DNA of 64,000 bases from assembly GCF_009720145.1 (NCBI RefSeq), contig NZ_CP046254.1, forward strand, positions 104,215-168,214, in the 5' to 3' direction. Below the pieces are notes generated by a model that saw only the letters and a list, made by a program, of their open reading frames with translations, had not been told where the DNA came from and did no database searches. This document shows, piece by piece, positions 59,968 through 64,000 of this stretch. Both the position numbers and the translations under genes were made by a program. This DNA comes from Sphingobium sp. CAP-1 (lineage in GTDB: Bacteria > Pseudomonadota > Alphaproteobacteria > Sphingomonadales > Sphingomonadaceae). Within the stretch, counting starts at the first letter, position 1. Each line of letters opens with the position of its first letter.

Positions 59968-61980
59968 ATGATCCAGTCCGTGAAGGTCAAGAACCTCTCG
60001 CTCTCCAAGGATAATGTCCGCAAATCCAATCGCGATGCCGACCTCGACAGTCTGGCCGAGAATATCGCTGCGCATGGCCTGTTGCAGAATCTCGTGGTCA
60101 CGCCGCTCAAAAAGGCGGGCCACTTCACCGTCAAGGCGGGCGGCCGCCGCTTGCGGGCGCTCCAACGCCTGATTGAGACGAACCGGCTTGCCGCGGACCA
60201 TGAGGTTCAGGTGCTGGTGCTCGAGGATGATGCCGGATCGGCCGAAGCGAGCCTTGCCGAGAATTTCCATCGCGTAGCGATGAACCCGGCGGATGAATGC
60301 TCGGCCTTCAAGCACTTCCTCGACCTGGGGGCGAGCGGCGAGGATGTGGCGAAACGCTTCGGGGTCACGACCCGCTTCGTCGAGCAGCGGGTCCGGCTTG
60401 CCGAACTGGCTCCCGTCGTCTTCGCGGCGCTTGCCGCTGGCGAGATCACGCTCGGGGTCGCGCAGGCTTATGCCGTCACGCCCGATGTCGACCGCCAGGC
60501 GCGTGTGTTCGAGAGCATGAGCCGGTCCTATTATGGTGACAATCCCGACAATGTCCGCCGTGCGCTCCTCAACGGGACGGTGAAAGCGACCGATGCGAAG
60601 GCGCGGTTCGTTGGCCGCGATGCCTATGTCGGTGCGGGTGGCCGGATCGAGCGCGACCTGTTCGGCGATGATGCGGACGAGAGCTGGGTCGACGTGGAGA
60701 TCATCGAGCAGCTTGCCGCCCAGAAGCTCGAAGCAGAGGCACAAACACTCGCTGCCGAGCAGAAGCTGGCATTCGTGACACCGGTCCTCGCGACTCATGT
60801 GCCCTATGACATGGAGTGCCAGCTCCACGAATATCATCCGGCGCTGCGCGAATTGAGCGAGGACGAGCAGGATCGCGTCGACAGTCTTTCCAATGAGGGC
60901 GATGCGCTCATCCGCGAACTGGAAACCGAACTTGAGGACGGCACACCAGAGGCCGAGGCGGCTTCGGTGCGGCTCGCCGACATCGAGCGGGAACTCGATG
61001 CGATCGAGGCGGCGCGCACGATGGTCGACGATGCGGTCAAGGACCAGCTGGGCACCTTCATCTATCTTGCCCCTGACGGCACCCCGCGGGTGCACAGCCG
61101 CATGTTCAGCGAGCGCGCCATTCGTCAGGCGGGCGAGGACGGCGAACCCGAGGCGGCGTCCGGCAAGGTCGCGACCTCCCGGCTCAGCGCGACGCTGGTC
61201 GACGAACTCGCGACCCAGCGGCGGCAGATCCTGGCGTCCCATGTCGCCTCGGATGCGGGGTTCGCGCTCGATCTCGCGATATTCCTGATCGCGCACCGGA
61301 CCGTGTTCGCCAGCGGCTATGTCCAGGACCACTCGACGCTGCAAGCGGCCGCCGCGAGCTTCCCGATCGTCGGCTTCCGCGACGAGGGCAGCGCGGCCAG
61401 CAATGTCCTGGCCGAACAGCGGCAGAGGCTCGATGTGAGCTGGGCAGGCGGGAACACGCTGTCGTCGCGTTTCGATGCCTTCCGGCAACTGGATGAACAG
61501 GCGCGCGCCGATTGGCTCGCCCATGTCATGGCGCAGACGCTCGAACCGACGCTCAACGTCGACGATGGCGGGCGCCGCAACGGCTTCCACGATCATCTCG
61601 GACGGCTGCTTGACATCGATGTCGCGCAATGGTGGCGGCCCGATGCCCAGAACTTTTTCGGGCGCGTGAAGAAGGACGTAATGCTCGAAGCGCTTGAAGA
61701 GATCGGCGGGCCAGTGCTGCGCGGCCGCTACAAGGACGCCAAGAAGGGTGACTTGGCCAATGCCTGCGCGGCGCTCTGTTCCGGGCAGGGCATCGTAGAG
61801 GCCGAAGTCCGGGAAAAGGCGCTCTGCTGGCTGCCCGACGAGATGCGGTTTGGCGCGGTGGAGAAGCCCGAAAGCTTCCGCAGCTATTCCGCCTTCCTCA
61901 GCGACGAAGACGGCAGCGACGGCGGGGCAGGGGAGATCGCCCCCAATGGCGATGCTGATGACCTCGACGAGGCGGCCTGA
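59968..61980 (+). CDS. Large ParB/RepB-like nuclease-domain protein
   Basis: 670 residues from ATG at 59968 (AAGGAG upstream). N-terminal ParB/Srx-like domain (VKNLSLSKDNVRKSNRDAD, LVVTPLKK, KAGGRRLRALQRL, SLAENFHRVAMNPADE), helix-turn-helix (DVAKRFGVTTRFVEQRVRLAEL), then a long helical part with an acidic coiled coil (about 270-360) and an uncharacterised C-terminal domain. Homologues occur beside ArdC and strawberry-notch genes on alphaproteobacterial plasmids and are not the partition protein, which is parB at 42.7 kb. Confidence 0.88.
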   Translation: MIQSVKVKNLSLSKDNVRKSNRDADLDSLAENIAAHGLLQNLVVTPLKKAGHFTVKAGGRRLRALQRLIETNRLAADHEVQVLVLEDDAGSAEASLAENFHRVAMNPADECSAFKHFLDLGASGEDVAKRFGVTTRFVEQRVRLAELAPVVFAALAAGEITLGVAQAYAVTPDVDRQARVFESMSRSYYGDNPDNVRRALLNGTVKATDAKARFVGRDAYVGAGGRIERDLFGDDADESWVDVEIIEQLAAQKLEAEAQTLAAEQKLAFVTPVLATHVPYDMECQLHEYHPALRELSEDEQDRVDSLSNEGDALIRELETELEDGTPEAEAASVRLADIERELDAIEAARTMVDDAVKDQLGTFIYLAPDGTPRVHSRMFSERAIRQAGEDGEPEAASGKVATSRLSATLVDELATQRRQILASHVASDAGFALDLAIFLIAHRTVFASGYVQDHSTLQAAAASFPIVGFRDEGSAASNVLAEQRQRLDVSWAGGNTLSSRFDAFRQLDEQARADWLAHVMAQTLEPTLNVDDGGRRNGFHDHLGRLLDIDVAQWWRPDAQNFFGRVKKDVMLEALEEIGGPVLRGRYKDAKKGDLANACAALCSGQGIVEAEVREKALCWLPDEMRFGAVEKPESFRSYSAFLSDEDGSDGGAGEIAPNGDADDLDEAA

Positions 61981-62070
61981 GACCAACGCCTAATGGCGGG
62001 CGGCGCTCTTGCGTCGCCCGCAGTCCTTCATCGGCGGCGCTGGCCGCCGCTCTTTCGCGGAGTATCCGCC

Positions 62071-62994
62071 ATGACTCAATCATCGGACCGGCCCTCGCCG
62101 GCCGAAACCATCACGTGCGCCATCATCGACCGGCTCGAGGCCGGTGTGCGACCCTGGGTGCGGCCCTGGCGTTCGTGTGCGGCGCAGGGTCGTCCGCTGC
62201 GGGCCAATGGCGAGCCGTATCGCGGCATGAACACCTTTTGGCTGTGGCTGGCTGCTGAGCAATGCGGCTATCGGTCACGCCATTGGATGACCTACCGTCA
62301 GGCGCAGACCCTTGGCGGGCAGGTCCGTGCCGGTGAGCAGGCGCAATTTGCAATCTTCTACAAGGCCTATTCGAAGAAGGTCGATTCCAGCGAACGTCCC
62401 GGCGAGCTGGTCGATGAGCATCGCCGGGTTATGCGGTCCTATGCGGTCTTCAATGCAGACCAGATCGACGCACTCCCGGGCGATTTCTATCCCGAAGCCC
62501 TCTCCCTCGTCCCGCCGGGCGACCGGCTCGGTTCGCGGGCGGAGCGCTTCGTCGACCGGCTGCCCGCGCGGCTGCGATGTGGCGGCGATCGTGCTTATTA
62601 CGATCTGCGCGCGGACGTTATCACTATGCCGCCGGTCGAACAATTCGACACGCGCGCCGCCTGGGCAGCCACCATCGCGCATGAGGCCGGTCACTGGACG
62701 GGTCATCCAGACCGGCTTGCCCGATCCTTCGGCAAGCGCTTCGGCGATCAGGCCTATGCGTTCGAGGAGTTGGTGGCTGAACTGACGGCAGCGCTGGTTG
62801 GCGCCGATGTGGGTCTCCCAACCACCCATCTCGACGATCATGCCGCCTATATCGGTTCCTGGCTCGCCATTTTGCGCAAGGATAATCGCGCATTGCTGAC
62901 AGCGGCTGCGCGAGCGGAGGAAGCCGCCGGGTTTCTGCTGCGGGCAACCGATCTCGCTTGCGAGGATGATCTGGACGAGCAGGCGGCTGCCTGA
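62071..62994 (+). CDS. ardC: ArdC-family antirestriction/ssDNA-binding protein
   Basis: 307 residues from ATG at 62071. N-terminal ssDNA-binding domain (PSPAETITCAIIDRLEAGVRPW, shortened; NGEPYRGMNTFWLWL) and C-terminal zincin-like metalloprotease domain with HEAGHWTGH and, downstream, EELVAELTAALV giving the third ligand. ArdC proteins protect incoming plasmid DNA during conjugation. The leader (61981-62070) holds two strong hairpins (GCGGGCG/CGCCCGC and CGGCGGC/GCCGCCG). Confidence 0.9.
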   Translation: MTQSSDRPSPAETITCAIIDRLEAGVRPWVRPWRSCAAQGRPLRANGEPYRGMNTFWLWLAAEQCGYRSRHWMTYRQAQTLGGQVRAGEQAQFAIFYKAYSKKVDSSERPGELVDEHRRVMRSYAVFNADQIDALPGDFYPEALSLVPPGDRLGSRAERFVDRLPARLRCGGDRAYYDLRADVITMPPVEQFDTRAAWAATIAHEAGHWTGHPDRLARSFGKRFGDQAYAFEELVAELTAALVGADVGLPTTHLDDHAAYIGSWLAILRKDNRALLTAAARAEEAAGFLLRATDLACEDDLDEQAAA

Positions 62995-63020
62995 TTTCGC
63001 TATGTCGCGGATTGCACCAT

Positions 63021-63052
63021 ATCCATATATCCGCTATCGTGGATATATGGAT
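63021..63052. promoter_or_regulatory. ArsR operator overlapping the arsR start codon
   Basis: Perfect 12-base arms ATCCATATATCC and GGATATATGGAT separated by eight bases. The right arm contains the arsR ATG (63047-63049), so bound repressor would cover both promoter and initiation region. No ribosome binding site is visible upstream of that ATG, which suggests leaderless translation; the alternative upstream ATG at 63002 reads through the operator. Confidence 0.7.
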
Positions 63053-63385
63053 AACGAGTCTGCCATCGTTGCGTTGGGCGCGCTTGCACAAGCCACGCGC
63101 CTCGACGCCTTCCGCCTTCTGGTGCGTCACGAACCCGAAGGCCTTCCCGCCGGCGAGGTCGCCAAGGCCCTGGATGTCCCGCAGAACACGATGTCGGTGC
63201 ATTTGGCGACCCTGGCGCGCGCCGGCCTGGTCACATCTGAGCGGCGCAGCCGGATCATCAACTACCGTGCTGATCTCGATGCGCTCCGCTCCGTGATGCT
63301 GTTCCTCGTCAAGGATTGCTGTGGTGGCCGGGCCGAGCTCTGCCATCCACTTGCGGATGAACTGCTTGCCGGTCGTGCTGCCTGA
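63047..63385 (+). CDS. arsR: Arsenic-responsive repressor ArsR
   Basis: 112 residues, winged helix-turn-helix of the SmtB/ArsR family (LPAGEVAKALDVPQNTMSVHL, shortened). Arsenite-binding cysteines lie in the C-terminal part: C91, C92 and C99 (DCCGGRAELC), the arrangement of the Acidithiobacillus-type ArsR instead of the E. coli CxC site. It should repress its own operon via the overlapping dyad and release it on arsenite binding. Confidence 0.92.
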   Translation: MDNESAIVALGALAQATRLDAFRLLVRHEPEGLPAGEVAKALDVPQNTMSVHLATLARAGLVTSERRSRIINYRADLDALRSVMLFLVKDCCGGRAELCHPLADELLAGRAA

Positions 63386-63397
63386 AAGGACATCAAC

Positions 63398-63853
63398 ATG
63401 ACTGATCGCCTGTTGAACGTACTGTTTCTTTGCACGGGCAATTCCGCCCGTTCCATCATGGCCGAGGCGATCCTCAGCCGTGAAGGGCTAGGCCGTTTCG
63501 AATCGTTCAGCGCCGGCAGCCAGCCCAAGGGCGAGGTCCATCCGTTCACAATTCATCTCTTGGAGAAGCTGAACTACGACGCAGGCCGGTTCCGCTCGAA
63601 GAATTGGGACGAGTTTTCCGGACCGGATGCCCCGCAACTCGATTTCGTGTTCACCGTCTGTGACAATGCCGCCAACGAAGTCTGCCCGGTTTGGCCGGGG
63701 CAACCGCTGACCGCCAACTGGGGGGTGCCCGACCCGGCTGCTATTGAGGACAGCGAAACGGTACAGCACGCGGCCTTCTTCGATACTTACAGGATGCTGT
63801 TCAACCGCATCTCGCTGTTCACCAATCTGCCGTTTGAAGCCTCGACAAGATGA
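63398..63853 (+). CDS. arsC: Arsenate reductase, low-molecular-weight phosphatase fold
   Basis: 151 residues. The phosphate loop CTGNSARS starts at C12, with the family's later DxxD-type PDPA motif in WGVPDPAA. This is the thioredoxin- or mycothiol-like dependent arsenate reductase class, converting arsenate to arsenite in the cytoplasm. GAAAGGA upstream; 12 bases after arsR. A second, unrelated arsenate reductase follows. Confidence 0.92.
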   Translation: MTDRLLNVLFLCTGNSARSIMAEAILSREGLGRFESFSAGSQPKGEVHPFTIHLLEKLNYDAGRFRSKNWDEFSGPDAPQLDFVFTVCDNAANEVCPVWPGQPLTANWGVPDPAAIEDSETVQHAAFFDTYRMLFNRISLFTNLPFEASTR

Positions 63854-63928
63854 GTCTGCAAAATCGGCTGAACCGGATCGGCAAGGAACAGGCCGGGCCG
63901 ACCTCCCAAACGAAAAGGCACCCAGCGC

Positions 63929-64000
63929 ATGAGCAATGCCGCAATCGATATCGTCATCTATCACAATCCGGAGTGCGGGACATCGCGCAACACGCTGGCA
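63929..64000 (+). CDS. arsC: Arsenate reductase, glutaredoxin-dependent type (partial)
   Basis: First 24 residues only; the gene runs off the window. IVIYHNPECGTSRNTLA is the diagnostic start of the ArsC/Spx-fold family with catalytic C16 and R20. It is a different fold from the reductase just upstream, so the operon carries two non-homologous arsenate reductases. Confidence 0.9.
   Translation, partial: MSNAAIDIVIYHNPECGTSRNTLA

Noticed and set aside
59869..61986. 705-residue open frame opposite the ParB-like gene
   Set aside because: Antisense shadow of the ParB-like gene, which has recognisable domains, a good ribosome site and normal neighbours.

Overview
The window looks like part of a large plasmid (or an integrated plasmid segment) of an alphaproteobacterium, most likely a sphingomonad (Sphingobium, Novosphingobium or Sphingomonas type). 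The reasons are the high GC content, the repA-parA-parB module with an iteron origin, the ArdC / ParB-like / strawberry-notch helicase block common on such plasmids, and the style of the czc/CDF/P-type ATPase operon. This assignment rests on recognition of protein families, not on a database search.

Layout. (1) 1-9.4 kb: a nitrogen/sulfur-oxide and oxidative stress block with a siroheme nitrite/sulfite reductase and DUF934 partner, an NsrR-like Rrf2 regulator, a LysR regulator with a ferritin-like partner, 1-Cys peroxiredoxin, beta carbonic anhydrase, Fe/Mn superoxide dismutase and flavohemoglobin. A YeaR-like gene upstream of the flavohemoglobin is cut by an IS21-family element (9447-11959). 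On its other side lies the surviving C-terminal five-sixths of a Tn3-family transposase with its 38-bp terminal repeat. (2) 14.6-31 kb: a metal resistance island read right to left as a nearly continuous series of overlapping genes: CDF transporter, FTR1/cytochrome c fusion, small His-rich protein, czcCBA-type RND efflux, SRPBCC protein, two small lipoproteins, ZIP, CDF, P1B-4 type ATPase and a HAD hydrolase. A divergent MerR regulator has a typical 19-bp-spacer promoter. A retropepsin-like/PDZ protein follows. (3) 31.2-38.1 kb: a Tn402-like transposon (resolvase, tniA, tniB, 47-bp terminal repeats). Its tniA is split by a complete Tn3-family transposon with perfect 5-bp target duplications; removing that element restores the tniA frame exactly. 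(4) 38.4-47.1 kb: plasmid backbone with tyrosine recombinase, a DUF1612-like protein, a RES/Xre toxin-antitoxin pair, an orphan antitoxin, parB (apparent frameshift), parA, repA, 22-bp iterons, ssb. (5) 47.2-63 kb: primase-like Toprim protein, a ~1400-residue methylase/helicase (strawberry notch type), a large ParB-like protein and ArdC. (6) 63-64 kb: start of an arsenic operon (arsR, two different arsenate reductases).

The most interesting part is 50.2-58.1 kb. The strawberry-notch gene is cut twice, 0.3 kb of coding sequence apart, by two different elements that each carry three overlapping tyrosine recombinase genes (recombinase-in-trio, RIT, organisation), in the same orientation. Both elements have the same asymmetric end: an about 22-bp palindrome centred on AGCT, then ATGC or ATGT, then the terminal inverted repeat (40 bp in one, 85 bp perfect in the other). 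The palindrome is present at one end only.

Two single-base frameshifts, in parB and in the third strawberry-notch segment, both fall in G/C homopolymer tracts and would each be cured by one extra base, so sequencing error is a serious alternative to real mutation.
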